64,000 nt of DNA, taken from the NCBI GenBank assembly GCA_017546145.1, contig JAFYXN010000016.1, positions 1 through 64,000 of the forward strand, read 5' to 3'. Positions 41,053 through 48,829 of this stretch are shown piece by piece; position 1 is the stretch's first letter, and each line of letters starts with the position of its first letter. The notes below the pieces were generated by a model that searched no databases, was not told the DNA's origin, and worked only from the letters and a program-made list of their open reading frames with translations. A program made the position numbers and the translations under genes. The stretch comes from Clostridia bacterium. GTDB taxonomy: Bacteria; Bacillota; Clostridia; Monoglobales; Monoglobaceae.

Positions 41053-41592
41053 ATGGCACAGCTTAAAGGTTCAAAGACAGAGGCAAATCTGATGGCGGCT
41101 TTTGCCGGCGAGTCAGAGGCAAGAAACAAATATACTTACTATGCATCAAAGGCAAAAAAGGATGGATATGTTCAGATAGCAGAGCTTTTTGAGGAAACAG
41201 CAAATCAGGAAAAGGAGCATGCAAAGATATGGTTTAAACTGCTGCACGACGGTATCGGTGCAACTCCTGAAAACCTCAAGGATGCTGCTGCAGGCGAAAA
41301 TTATGAATGGACTAATATGTATCCTGAATTTGCCAGAGTTGCAAAGGAAGAGGGCTTTGACGAAATTGCAAGATTGTTTGAAATGGTTTCTAAAATAGAA
41401 AAAGCACACGAAGACAGATATAAAAAACTGTTGTCAAATATAGAAGACGGTGTTGTATTCTCAAAGGATGGGGATGTAATCTGGCAATGCTTTAATTGCG
41501 GTCACCTTGTTGTGGGCAAAAAAGCTCCTCAGCTTTGTCCTGTGTGTGCGCATCCTCAAAGCTATTTCAGAGTTAAAGCTGAAAACTATTAA
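41053..41592 (+). CDS. rbr: Rubrerythrin (diiron plus C-terminal rubredoxin)
   Basis: A 179-residue peroxide reductase. The N-terminal four-helix diiron domain shows [30 protein letters not shown] and [16 protein letters not shown], the ExxH ligand pairs. The C-terminal rubredoxin domain has WQCFNCGH and [12 protein letters not shown], an iron centre with four cysteines. It reduces hydrogen peroxide using electrons from NADH/rubredoxin chains and protects anaerobes. AAAGGTGG precedes ATG 41053. It has its own promoter and terminator, 150 bases before the PerR-type regulator gene. Confidence 0.95.
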   Translation: MAQLKGSKTEANLMAAFAGESEARNKYTYYASKAKKDGYVQIAELFEETANQEKEHAKIWFKLLHDGIGATPENLKDAAAGENYEWTNMYPEFARVAKEEGFDEIARLFEMVSKIEKAHEDRYKKLLSNIEDGVVFSKDGDVIWQCFNCGHLVVGKKAPQLCPVCAHPQSYFRVKAENY

Positions 41593-41612
41593 GATAATTT
41601 TTACAATATCAA

Positions 41613-41645
41613 AACAGAGCCGATTTTTTTCGGCTCTGTTTTTTA
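41613..41645 (+). terminator. Terminator of rubrerythrin
   Basis: AACAGAGCCGA (41613-41623) and TCGGCTCTGTT (41630-41640), 11 perfect pairs, six-base T loop, T-tail. Confidence 0.87.
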
Positions 41646-41665
41646 AAAAAAATTTATAAAAAGTA

Positions 41666-41693
41666 TTGACAAAATGAAATTAAATGTTATAAT
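41666..41693 (+). promoter_or_regulatory. Promoter of the perR operon
   Basis: TTGACA (41666-41671), 16-base spacer, TATAAT (41688-41693). The -10 box is overlapped by the inverted repeat at 41691-41715. Confidence 0.85.
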
Positions 41694-41715
41694 AATAGTA
41701 ACAATTACTATTATT
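41691..41715. promoter_or_regulatory. PerR/Fur-type operator
   Basis: Perfect 11-base arms AATAATAGTAA and TTACTATTATT around CAA. The shape agrees with the PerR/Fur box (TTATAAT-N-ATTATAA family). It covers the -10 box and transcription start of the gene encoding a PerR-type repressor, so autoregulation is expected. Confidence 0.75.
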
Positions 41716-41740
41716 GATTTAGAGAAACGGAGGTACAACA

Positions 41741-42124
41741 ATGAACACATCAAAACACAGCAGACAAAGAGATGCCATTTTGGAAGTGCTCAAAAGTACC
41801 AAGGTTCATCCCACTGCGGATTGGGTTTACTCTGAGGTAAGAAAGACAATTCCGAATATCAGTCTTGGGACTGTATACAGAAATCTGGCAAAACTTTCTG
41901 ATGAAAATATAATAGTAAAGCTTGGGCTTGGCACAAGTGTTGAACATTTTGACGGTAATCCTGAGCCACACTATCACGTTATGTGTACCGAATGCGGTGC
42001 GATAAGTGATATTGAGTCAGAGCCGCTAAAGGAGCTTAATGCTTGGGCAGAAAAGCTGTTTAAAGGTGAAATTTATAAACATTCTGCAATCTTTTTCGGA
42101 AGATGTGATGAATGTCAAAAATAA
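41741..42124 (+). CDS. perR: Fur family peroxide regulator, PerR-like
   Basis: A 127-residue Fur-type repressor. The winged helix (ADWVYSEVRKTIPNISLGTV, YRNLAKLSDENII) is followed by the metal-sensing HFDGNPEPHYHVMC region and two zinc CxxC pairs, CTECG and CDECQ. The sensing residues include His and Asp, as in PerR, where iron-catalysed His oxidation releases DNA. It is flanked by two rubrerythrin genes, its natural targets, and has its own operator. Confidence 0.88.
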   Translation: MNTSKHSRQRDAILEVLKSTKVHPTADWVYSEVRKTIPNISLGTVYRNLAKLSDENIIVKLGLGTSVEHFDGNPEPHYHVMCTECGAISDIESEPLKELNAWAEKLFKGEIYKHSAIFFGRCDECQK

Positions 42125-42157
42125 ATTTAAAAACAAAAATCTTAGGAGGAAAATATT

Positions 42158-42745
42158 ATGAAAAAGTTTGTTTGTTCGGTATGTGGTTATGTTCATGAGG
42201 GAGATGCACCACCTGCGGCTTGTCCGGTATGTAAGGTTCCTGCTGAAAAGTTCAAAGAAATGCAGGAGGGCGCAGCGCTTGCTGCAGAGCATGAATATGG
42301 TGTATACGGCAAAACTGTAAAGAATAACCCTGACATCAGTGAAGAAGACAAAAAGTATATTTTTGAGCAGCTTATGGCAAACTTCAATGGAGAGTGCGCA
42401 GAGGTTGGTATGTATCTGTGCATGGCAAGAATTGCACACCGCGAAGGCTACCCTGAGGTTGGTCTTTACTGGGAAAAGGCAGCGTATGAGGAAGCAGAGC
42501 ACGCTGCAAAGTTTGCAGAACTTTTGGGTGAGGATTTAGAGCCTAACATGAAGGCTACAACAAAGGATAACCTCAAATGGAGAGTTGATTGCGAATACGG
42601 CGCAACTCAGGGCAAGTTTGATTTGGCATCATGCGCAAAGAAAAACGGACTTGATGCAATTCATGATACTGTTCATGAGATGGCTCGCGACGAAGCTCGT
42701 CATGGTAAGGGCTTAGAAGGACTTCTTAAGAGATACTTTGCTTAA
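42158..42745 (+). CDS. Reverse rubrerythrin (N-terminal rubredoxin, NADH peroxidase)
   Basis: A 195-residue protein with domain order opposite to classical rubrerythrin. KFVCSVCGYVHEGDAPPAAC and PVCKVPAEKF form the N-terminal rubredoxin centre. The diiron domain follows, with FNGECAEVGMYLCMARIAHR, YEEAEHAAKFAEL and MARDEARHGKGLEG as ligand segments. In Clostridium acetobutylicum this type is the main oxygen/peroxide reductase under PerR control. AGGAGG precedes the ATG, 33 bases after perR; likely in the same transcript. Confidence 0.93.
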   Translation: MKKFVCSVCGYVHEGDAPPAACPVCKVPAEKFKEMQEGAALAAEHEYGVYGKTVKNNPDISEEDKKYIFEQLMANFNGECAEVGMYLCMARIAHREGYPEVGLYWEKAAYEEAEHAAKFAELLGEDLEPNMKATTKDNLKWRVDCEYGATQGKFDLASCAKKNGLDAIHDTVHEMARDEARHGKGLEGLLKRYFA

Positions 42746-42762
42746 ACTCCTTATAAATATAG

Positions 42763-42802
42763 AAGGTTGGATGTCGATGTTTATCGGCATCCAACCTTTT
42801 AT
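42763..42802 (+). terminator. Terminator of the perR operon
   Basis: AAGGTTGGATG (42763-42773) and CATCCAACCTT (42788-42798), 11 pairs with an inner TCGAT/ATCGG stem, then T. Confidence 0.85.
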
Positions 42803-42841
42803 AATAAGCTGAAATTTACATAAACAGTGCAAAAATCTCCA

Positions 42842-42870
42842 TTGACTGCAAAATACAGCAATGCTAAAAT
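42842..42870 (+). promoter_or_regulatory. Promoter of the 871-residue protein gene
   Basis: TTGACT (42842-42847), 17-base spacer, TAAAAT (42865-42870). Confidence 0.7.
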
Positions 42871-42902
42871 TAAAATAATACTTTACAATGGGAGTGTTGT
42901 AT

Positions 42903-45518
42903 ATGAAAAAGGAAATTTTTAAAAGCTACAGAAGCTTGACGCTTTTTGATTGTTCCAGAGCAGTGCTGGAGGTAGACGGCTACTTTCCGATGATAAACGA
43001 TAAAGGCATGATAAAGCACCTGACGCTTAAGGATACGGTGATAAGTCCCAAAGGCTGGGACGGAAGCAAAATTGAGATCTCGTACCGCGGATTTACTGAC
43101 GAAACAGTTTTGACGCTGTGCTTTGGCAAGCCATTTTCAAATAATTCTGCCGATACTGCTAAAATCCGTGTGGATATTACCAAAGCCTGTATCACGGCAA
43201 AAATTGAGTCTGCACAGTTGGAGTTCCCTTGCAAAATTGATGCGGAAGGTGTTTTTGGTATTACCGTAGACGGCAAGGAACTTAAAATCAACAACACAAT
43301 TATAAAGCTTGAAAAAACAGAAGTTGACGGCTATTTTGAGATGTTCAGTGAAGCTGGCGCGCTTTGCCTGACGGATGTTACAATAGATGCAAAAAAACAG
43401 CCGTATACACAGGAGCAGCATATAGAAGCTCTTGAAGCATGGCGTCATGCAGAGCTTGGCAAGCGTGATAAATATCTTGACAAGCTTGAAAAATACATAA
43501 CTGAAAACCCTGATGTTCTGCCCGAAATTAAAGGCGAGATAATTGTTCCCAACCGCCTTGTTGACAAAGGCGAAGAAATGACGGTAAGGGTTGTCAGCTA
43601 TGGCACAATTAATGCAGCGCTTACCATAACACACGATTCATTCAGTTCTGATGCACAGCCGCAGCCTATTCCTCTTGACTGGGTTCGCGAAAATGACGAT
43701 TACTATGCAGACATTTTGCTCAAACTGGATATTCCCGGCAATACAAGAATTGAATTTTGGGTAAACGGACAGCGCATTGTGCGTCAAATTGCAGTTCTTG
43801 ACAAAGGCTATATGGCGGTAATCCCATGGATTGGCGATAACAAGCCTTATGTTGATGAAGAACTCCACCGTTATGACATTCCGGGTGACTATTGGGTGCC
43901 AAATCCGGCAGTTTGTGAAGACCCTGTAGAAACGGTTGAAAAATTTAGTGCGTTTATAAAAAATTATCATAAGTATGGTGATAGGTCTGCATGTGTTATC
44001 AACGGAAAAGCGCTTATTCCTGATTCTGAAACAGACAGCCTTTTTGAACTCGATAAAGAAAGTCAAGAGCGTGGCTTTGCACAAATCAAACGTCAGATGG
44101 AGCTTTTGGGATATAAGGATATGGAGCTTGTCGCAAGTTACACCCCCGATGCGGTTTCTATTGAGGTAATGGAGAAGCTTGGTGTAAAGGGCATGACATC
44201 GCTTTGCGCTTGGCAGAACTGGCAGGACGGCGGTTGGAAGATAAACCATTGCGGAGTATCAAATCAGCCGTATTATCCGGCAAATGACGATTTCAGACGT
44301 TCGGCAAAGAAACGCGACCTTATGTGCTTTACAATGGGAAACTCCTCTTGCAACCGAAACTACAGTATAATGGCTCTTGACGGATGCCCCACCAATATTG
44401 TTCCCGGAGAAAGATACCTTGAGAATTACGTTGTAAATCAGCATATACAAAGATTTTATGACACCTTTGACGGCTATGTTGCAGACTGCAAAAACAACGA
44501 TGGTCAGCTTATGACTGTTACAATTGCAATTGAAGCATTCTGCGCGCGTATGGACTGGAATGCCACCAATGAAATGGCACTCAGATATATGGCAAAAAAA
44601 GCTGCAAGCGAGAAAATCGTGTTTACATCCGCAGCGGATGTATCGGATTATCATAAGCGCAAGAACCTTGATATGCAGGAGGCATATTTCTTCCAGCCTG
44701 ACTATTATTATGGCTATCACAACGGAACAATGCCGGGCAGAATTGATGACAGACTTGAAGCCGATACACGTGATTACCTTGCGGTTATCAGACGCAGCAG
44801 TATGCTTCCGATGTATTTTTATGATTACACCGAGGAATGGGACAGCGTTCAGTTTGAAGATACCGAACGCAACGAGTTTGGACAGATTGACCCGGATGAG
44901 CACAAGCCCTCCGAGTGCTTCCCCAAGCAGGTTTATACCGAGGATATGACCATTCGCTCAAAAATTGACGGCAATGTAATCAGTATATACATAACCAGTG
45001 AAACAGCGAAAAAACGGATGGTTACAGGTGTGTTTGATATACCATTTGAAAAGGACTTCAAACTGACCTTGGATAAGTCGGATGCAACGGCCAAGAAGAT
45101 ACATGACCAATGGACGGGAAATACCCATTTGTTTGTAGACCTCGGTGCGCTTGAAGCAGGTGAAACTGTTGTAAAGATTGAAATCTGCGGAACGCCAAAG
45201 GATGTGGTTGGGGCAGAGGATGTCAAGGACGGATTTGCAGCTATGTGGTTTGGTGATCATGCGTATATGCGAAGCTGCGACAAAGAAGCGGCAATAAGGG
45301 TCACTATGGACGCGCCCGATGGTGCAAACCTGCGCCTTATAAGCGGTAAGAAAGTGTTTGCAAAGGACGGAAAGCTGTGCTTTACCGTAAACACTGCATG
45401 GTTTGATGAAGCACCTATTCTTTATGGCTATGACAGAAGGGCTTTTGTAAAAGCGTTGGAAAATGCAAAGGTTGAAGTGATAGGCGCAACAACCTGCAGC
45501 CGTTGGTCGGGACAATAG
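42903..45518 (+). CDS. Large protein of unknown function, possibly carbohydrate-active
   Basis: An 871-residue protein that I do not recognise. There is no signal peptide or membrane segment. Residues 1-300 are beta-rich, with PNRLVDKGEEMTVRVVSYGT suggesting an Ig-like or jelly-roll module. The middle (about 310-650) has barrel-like strand/helix alternation: YMAVIPWIGDNKPYVDEELH, MELVASYTPDAVSIEVMEKL, GMTSLCAWQNWQDGGWKINH, and the aromatic FFQPDYYYGYHNG. The last 200 residues are again beta-rich. The layout of a beta-sandwich, a central domain with many acidic and aromatic residues and C-terminal beta domains fits a glycosidase or lyase. GGGAG precedes ATG 42903; monocistronic. Confidence 0.55.
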   Translation: MKKEIFKSYRSLTLFDCSRAVLEVDGYFPMINDKGMIKHLTLKDTVISPKGWDGSKIEISYRGFTDETVLTLCFGKPFSNNSADTAKIRVDITKACITAKIESAQLEFPCKIDAEGVFGITVDGKELKINNTIIKLEKTEVDGYFEMFSEAGALCLTDVTIDAKKQPYTQEQHIEALEAWRHAELGKRDKYLDKLEKYITENPDVLPEIKGEIIVPNRLVDKGEEMTVRVVSYGTINAALTITHDSFSSDAQPQPIPLDWVRENDDYYADILLKLDIPGNTRIEFWVNGQRIVRQIAVLDKGYMAVIPWIGDNKPYVDEELHRYDIPGDYWVPNPAVCEDPVETVEKFSAFIKNYHKYGDRSACVINGKALIPDSETDSLFELDKESQERGFAQIKRQMELLGYKDMELVASYTPDAVSIEVMEKLGVKGMTSLCAWQNWQDGGWKINHCGVSNQPYYPANDDFRRSAKKRDLMCFTMGNSSCNRNYSIMALDGCPTNIVPGERYLENYVVNQHIQRFYDTFDGYVADCKNNDGQLMTVTIAIEAFCARMDWNATNEMALRYMAKKAASEKIVFTSAADVSDYHKRKNLDMQEAYFFQPDYYYGYHNGTMPGRIDDRLEADTRDYLAVIRRSSMLPMYFYDYTEEWDSVQFEDTERNEFGQIDPDEHKPSECFPKQVYTEDMTIRSKIDGNVISIYITSETAKKRMVTGVFDIPFEKDFKLTLDKSDATAKKIHDQWTGNTHLFVDLGALEAGETVVKIEICGTPKDVVGAEDVKDGFAAMWFGDHAYMRSCDKEAAIRVTMDAPDGANLRLISGKKVFAKDGKLCFTVNTAWFDEAPILYGYDRRAFVKALENAKVEVIGATTCSRWSGQ

Positions 45519-45526
45519 CAGATGGT

Positions 45527-45557
45527 AAAGGGACAGATGGAGACATCTGCCCCTTTT
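45527..45557 (+). terminator. Terminator of the 871-residue protein gene
   Basis: AAAGGGACAGATG (45527-45539) and CATCTGCCCCTTTT (45544-45557), one mismatch, GAGA loop. Confidence 0.8.
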
Positions 45558-45859
45558 AGACTGTCAAAAAACTTGGTCTATCGCAAGCAAACTAAATTAA
45601 AATAAATGTAGGGTATGGCATTTATGACATACCGAAACACAAAAAATGGCGCGGTTCTCATTGAGAAAACCGCACAATTGCTTGCTTTTTGCGAAATTGT
45701 TCTCTACCGTACACCAGTACGCCGACGAAAACAATTTCACAAAATATACCGGCGTTTTTCGGCATCTGCCCCTTTATAAAGTGTTGCTGCAAAACTGAAT
45801 TTCGGCAATTTGGCAAAAAAATCAGCTGTTTTTTATATGTTATGACCATGGTGTTATGA
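45558..45859. other. Intergenic stretch rich in hairpins
   Basis: No gene is seen. It holds GGTATG/CATACC (about 45612-45633), GCGGTTCTCA paired with TGAG-AA-AACCGC (45651-45673), the GTAC-core palindrome at 45693-45738, and a second copy of the word ATCTGCCCCTTT near 45763 that also occurs in the terminator at 45527-45557. It looks like remains of palindromic repeat elements. Confidence 0.5.
45693..45738. repeat. Palindrome with GTAC-N4-GTAC core
   Basis: Outer arms GAAATTGTT (45693-45701) and AACAATTTC (45730-45738); core CGTAC-ACCA-GTACG (45708-45721). The layout is the same as in the element at 8897-8980, but the arms differ in sequence. Confidence 0.6.
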
Positions 45860-45888
45860 TTGACTTTGCTGCCCTGTTATGTTATTAT
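45860..45888 (+). promoter_or_regulatory. Promoter of the dockerin-cohesin cluster
   Basis: TTGACT (45860-45865), 17-base spacer, TATTAT (45883-45888). It lies 75 bases before the dockerin gene; no other promoter is seen in the cluster. Confidence 0.7.
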
Positions 45889-45962
45889 ATTTATGTTGGA
45901 GAAGCTATGCCCATTTTTAAAAACAGGCATTTAAAATATCCGTACAAGAAGGGATTGTTGAC

Positions 45963-46676
45963 ATGAAGAAATATATATTTAAATTGTTATTTGCTGCAGG
46001 TATTTGCGGCGCAGTGTGTACGCTATCTGCTTTTGCGGCAAATACTGTGACGATAAATTCGGTAAGCATCAGTGAATATACAGATTCAACAGGTGCGGTT
46101 GATGATGACTATGTTACAGCAACAGTCGGCTATACTGCAACACCGGATTCTTCATCAGAAGAAATGTCCAGAATAACGTTTGCGCTTACGGCACAGGATT
46201 TGCAGGGCAAGCTTGCCGGAAATGAAGCCAAGGTTATTTACCTTGACGAAGCGTTAACGCCTCAAAAAGAAAGCTATTCATTTGTTATCGAAAAAGAACG
46301 AATCAGAAGCGCATTGTCCGCTGCATCGGGGACAGAAAAGGAAATCGGCGATATTGAAGGCAGCAACCTGACATTTGTAATGGGCGGCGTCGGCGTAGAA
46401 GAAGAAGCGACTTTTAAAGTAACATACTATAGTCCTAAAGATGCATTGTATGGTGATGTTGACGGAAATGGTAAAATTAGATCTACTGATGCTATTTTAG
46501 TTTTAAAGTATGATGCAGGTCTTGAAGAACTGACAGATGAACAGAAGAAACTCGCAGATGTTGATGGAAATGGTAAAATTAGATCTACTGATGCGATAAT
46601 GATTCTTAAGTACGATGCAGGATTGATTACCGAAGACGATATAGCCAACACTCGTAAAGAGAATGCATTAAACTGA
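45963..46676 (+). CDS. Secreted protein with C-terminal type I dockerin
   Basis: A 237-residue exported protein. Signal peptide about 1-25 (CTLSAFA). The next 135 residues are a Ser/Thr/Glu-rich beta-type region of unknown fold. Residues 165-225 form a type I dockerin: two calcium loops DVDGNGKIRSTDA, each followed by a helix (ILVLKYDAG and IMILKYDAG). Ser-Thr at the recognition positions is as in classical dockerins. The two half-repeats are almost identical even in DNA. There is no catalytic domain, so it may be an adaptor or a substrate-binding subunit. AGAAGGG precedes the ATG. It is followed by two cohesin-like genes. Confidence 0.85.
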   Translation: MKKYIFKLLFAAGICGAVCTLSAFAANTVTINSVSISEYTDSTGAVDDDYVTATVGYTATPDSSSEEMSRITFALTAQDLQGKLAGNEAKVIYLDEALTPQKESYSFVIEKERIRSALSAASGTEKEIGDIEGSNLTFVMGGVGVEEEATFKVTYYSPKDALYGDVDGNGKIRSTDAILVLKYDAGLEELTDEQKKLADVDGNGKIRSTDAIMILKYDAGLITEDDIANTRKENALN

Positions 46677-46698
46677 TTCTTGAGAAGGAGAGAATACA

Positions 46699-47400
46699 AT
46701 GAAAAGATTTTCTATACTTTTAATGGTATTATTTATTATATCTGTTTCGGTTGGGGCAACTGGAAATGATATTAATTTGTATTTAGAAAGTTCCTCAACA
46801 TCGGTGAAACCGGGTGAAAACATTACTGTTACAATGAATGTTACAGGTGGAGAGATACAGGGTGGTAAGTATTTTGTTACTTATCCCAGTGATATTCTTT
46901 CGTATGTTAGTGCGACATCAACAGGGACGCTGATCGTGAATCCAAATCAATCGGGGCGTGTAATTGTAATGTTGTCAAATACTGTGAGTATAACTAATCC
47001 TTTGGTGTCACTTGTGTTCAAAGTAAATGAAAACACATCCGGTTTAGCTTCTATTGGTTTTTCTGCTGAATATATAAATATTGGCGATGGTTCTGAGAAA
47101 GAAACAGGGTATGTATGCTCTGGTGTAGATGTTAAAATTAAATCCTTTACAACAACCACAACAATTTCAGAAACAACAGACACCTTTGGTGTAAGCGTTG
47201 ATGTGACGGATTGTCCTGAGGCGGCTACTCTTTGGGTTGCTTGTTATGATGAACAGACGTTGGTTACTTGCGGCAGTGCTACTGTTGCAGCAGGTACAAG
47301 CACTGTAAGCTTTAATATTCCTGCGGCATCATATACTAAGGTAAAAACCTTTGTATGGGATGCAAGTTTAAAACCTCTTAAAGGGGTAGAAGAAAACTAA
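46699..47400 (+). CDS. Secreted protein with cohesin-like domain
   Basis: A 233-residue exported protein, signal peptide 1-20. Residues 24-150 have the cohesin pattern: VKPGENITVTMNVTGGEIQG, KYFVTYPSDILSYVSATSTG and LVSLVFKVNENTSGLASIGF. A threonine-rich linker leads to a beta domain of about 75 residues ending YTKVKTFVWDASLKPLKGVE, which resembles C-terminal modules seen in clostridial surface proteins. No wall anchor or SLH is present. AGAAGGAG precedes the ATG, 22 bases after the dockerin gene. It may join the dockerin protein to another partner or be a free scaffold. Confidence 0.72.
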   Translation: MKRFSILLMVLFIISVSVGATGNDINLYLESSSTSVKPGENITVTMNVTGGEIQGGKYFVTYPSDILSYVSATSTGTLIVNPNQSGRVIVMLSNTVSITNPLVSLVFKVNENTSGLASIGFSAEYINIGDGSEKETGYVCSGVDVKIKSFTTTTTISETTDTFGVSVDVTDCPEAATLWVACYDEQTLVTCGSATVAAGTSTVSFNIPAASYTKVKTFVWDASLKPLKGVEEN

Positions 47401-47424
47401 ACATAAAAGGGCGGTGCTTTACAC

Positions 47425-48645
47425 TTGAAGAAGTATATAATTGCTGTATTAATTTTGATTATGGCAGTTTCCGCACATATATATGCTGAGGACTCGACGG
47501 TATTTACTGTCGAGCCTTCTGTAAGTGGGGGAGCTGTTACCGTAAATGTAACATACACAGGAAATGTTATGGTACAGGGCGGAGGCTTTAATATTGTTTA
47601 TGACAATTCCAAGCTGTCGCTGAAATCAGTTGCGCAGGGCGATGCCATGGCAAATACACTTTGCGTGATAAATGACAGTTTTTCGGAAAATAAAATTCGT
47701 GTTGTGTGGGCATCGGCAGAAGCTATGCCTGAGAGCGGTACTGTTATCACAATGAAGCTTGATATGATTTCAGGCAAGTTTGAAAATAAAGATATTTCCT
47801 GTGAGAATTTTGAGGTTGGCAATGCAAACGGACAGACAATTAAAACTGCAAGCATGAGCGTTAAAGGCGTTGAAAACTCTATAATTTATTCAGGCGATGT
47901 TAAAGAGCCTGCTGCAGAAAAGCCTTCAACGGATACATCTTCTGCAGATAATTCACAAAGCAGCCCTTCTAAAGATAGCGGCTCTTCCGGAGTTACACCG
48001 GCTGCAAAGGATGACAGAACAGACGAAACTCTTCCTCTTGACAAGATTACCGATGCAGGAGAGAATACCGAAGAAGAAACCGCAAAGGTTGATTCTCTTG
48101 GCTTTACAGATGTTGCAAAGACGGATTGGTTTTACAACAGTGTAAAATATGTAAATGAAAACAAGCTGATGAGTGGTGTAAGCAATACAGAGTTTGCACC
48201 TAATGCGTCACTTACTCGTGCGATGCTTGTTGTGGTTCTTCACAGACTTGAAGGAGAGTCCGTAGGGGACGATGCCCACATCGTCCCGCAGTTTGCCGAT
48301 GTTGAAAGCGGAACATGGTACTCAGATGCGGTTGCATGGGCGGCAAGCGAGGGAATAGTAAATGGTATGGGCGATAATAGGTTTGCCCCCAACGCCGACA
48401 TAACACGTGAGCAGATTGCAACAATACTCTACAAGTATTCTCAAATGAAGGACAGAGTTGGTGCGACGGCTGTTGCAATCAGTGCACCTGATAAGGACAA
48501 AATCTCTTCATGGGCAATGGAGGGTATGTATTGGGCAGTAAGTGAACAGCTTATCACCGGCAAGGACGGCGGTGTTCTTGACCCCGGCGGCAAGGCAACC
48601 CGTGCTGAAATTGCAACCATTCTTATGAGATATATTGAAAAATAG
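47425..48645 (+). CDS. Cohesin-like surface anchor with three SLH repeats
   Basis: A 406-residue exported protein. Signal peptide 1-21. Residues 24-150 form a cohesin-like domain: MVQGGGFNIVYDNSKLSLKS, RVVWASAEAMPESGTVIT and MKLDMISGKFENKDISCENF. A Ser/Pro/Glu/Asp linker covers about 155-225. Three SLH repeats (FTDVAKTDWFYNSVKY, QFADVESGTWYSDAV, ISSWAMEGMYWAVSEQ) complete it, giving binding to secondary wall polymer. This is the architecture of an anchoring scaffoldin with one cohesin. A 9-base palindrome lies in the codons between SLH1 and SLH2. The start is the TTG at 47425, with GGGCGG upstream. Confidence 0.82.
   Translation: MKKYIIAVLILIMAVSAHIYAEDSTVFTVEPSVSGGAVTVNVTYTGNVMVQGGGFNIVYDNSKLSLKSVAQGDAMANTLCVINDSFSENKIRVVWASAEAMPESGTVITMKLDMISGKFENKDISCENFEVGNANGQTIKTASMSVKGVENSIIYSGDVKEPAAEKPSTDTSSADNSQSSPSKDSGSSGVTPAAKDDRTDETLPLDKITDAGENTEEETAKVDSLGFTDVAKTDWFYNSVKYVNENKLMSGVSNTEFAPNASLTRAMLVVVLHRLEGESVGDDAHIVPQFADVESGTWYSDAVAWAASEGIVNGMGDNRFAPNADITREQIATILYKYSQMKDRVGATAVAISAPDKDKISSWAMEGMYWAVSEQLITGKDGGVLDPGGKATRAEIATILMRYIEK
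48266..48287. repeat. Palindrome within the SLH coding region
   Basis: GGGACGATG (48266-48274) and CATCGTCCC (48279-48287), nine perfect pairs, four-base loop CCCA. It encodes the SLH1-SLH2 junction (VGDDAHIVP), which is not conserved in SLH proteins. Hairpins of the type GTAGGGG-palindrome-CCCGC are common intergenic repeats in clostridia, so this copy may have landed in frame. Confidence 0.55.
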
Positions 48646-48758
48646 GTGGATTATACAAAGTGCAGATATGCTGATGCGTGTCTGCATTTTTGTTGCATTT
48701 TAAATAATAGTTTGATTTTATTGGGCAAAAAAATACGATAAAAAGACAGAAAATCATA

Positions 48759-48787
48759 TTGACATGGGCGATAAAAAAGCTTATAAT
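48759..48787 (+). promoter_or_regulatory. Sigma-A promoter of the KDPG pathway genes
   Basis: Perfect consensus TTGACA (48759-48764), 17-base spacer, TATAAT (48782-48787). Confidence 0.9.
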
Positions 48788-48829
48788 TAAAATATTTTGG
48801 TATATTTACAAAATATTAGGAGGAAAATG

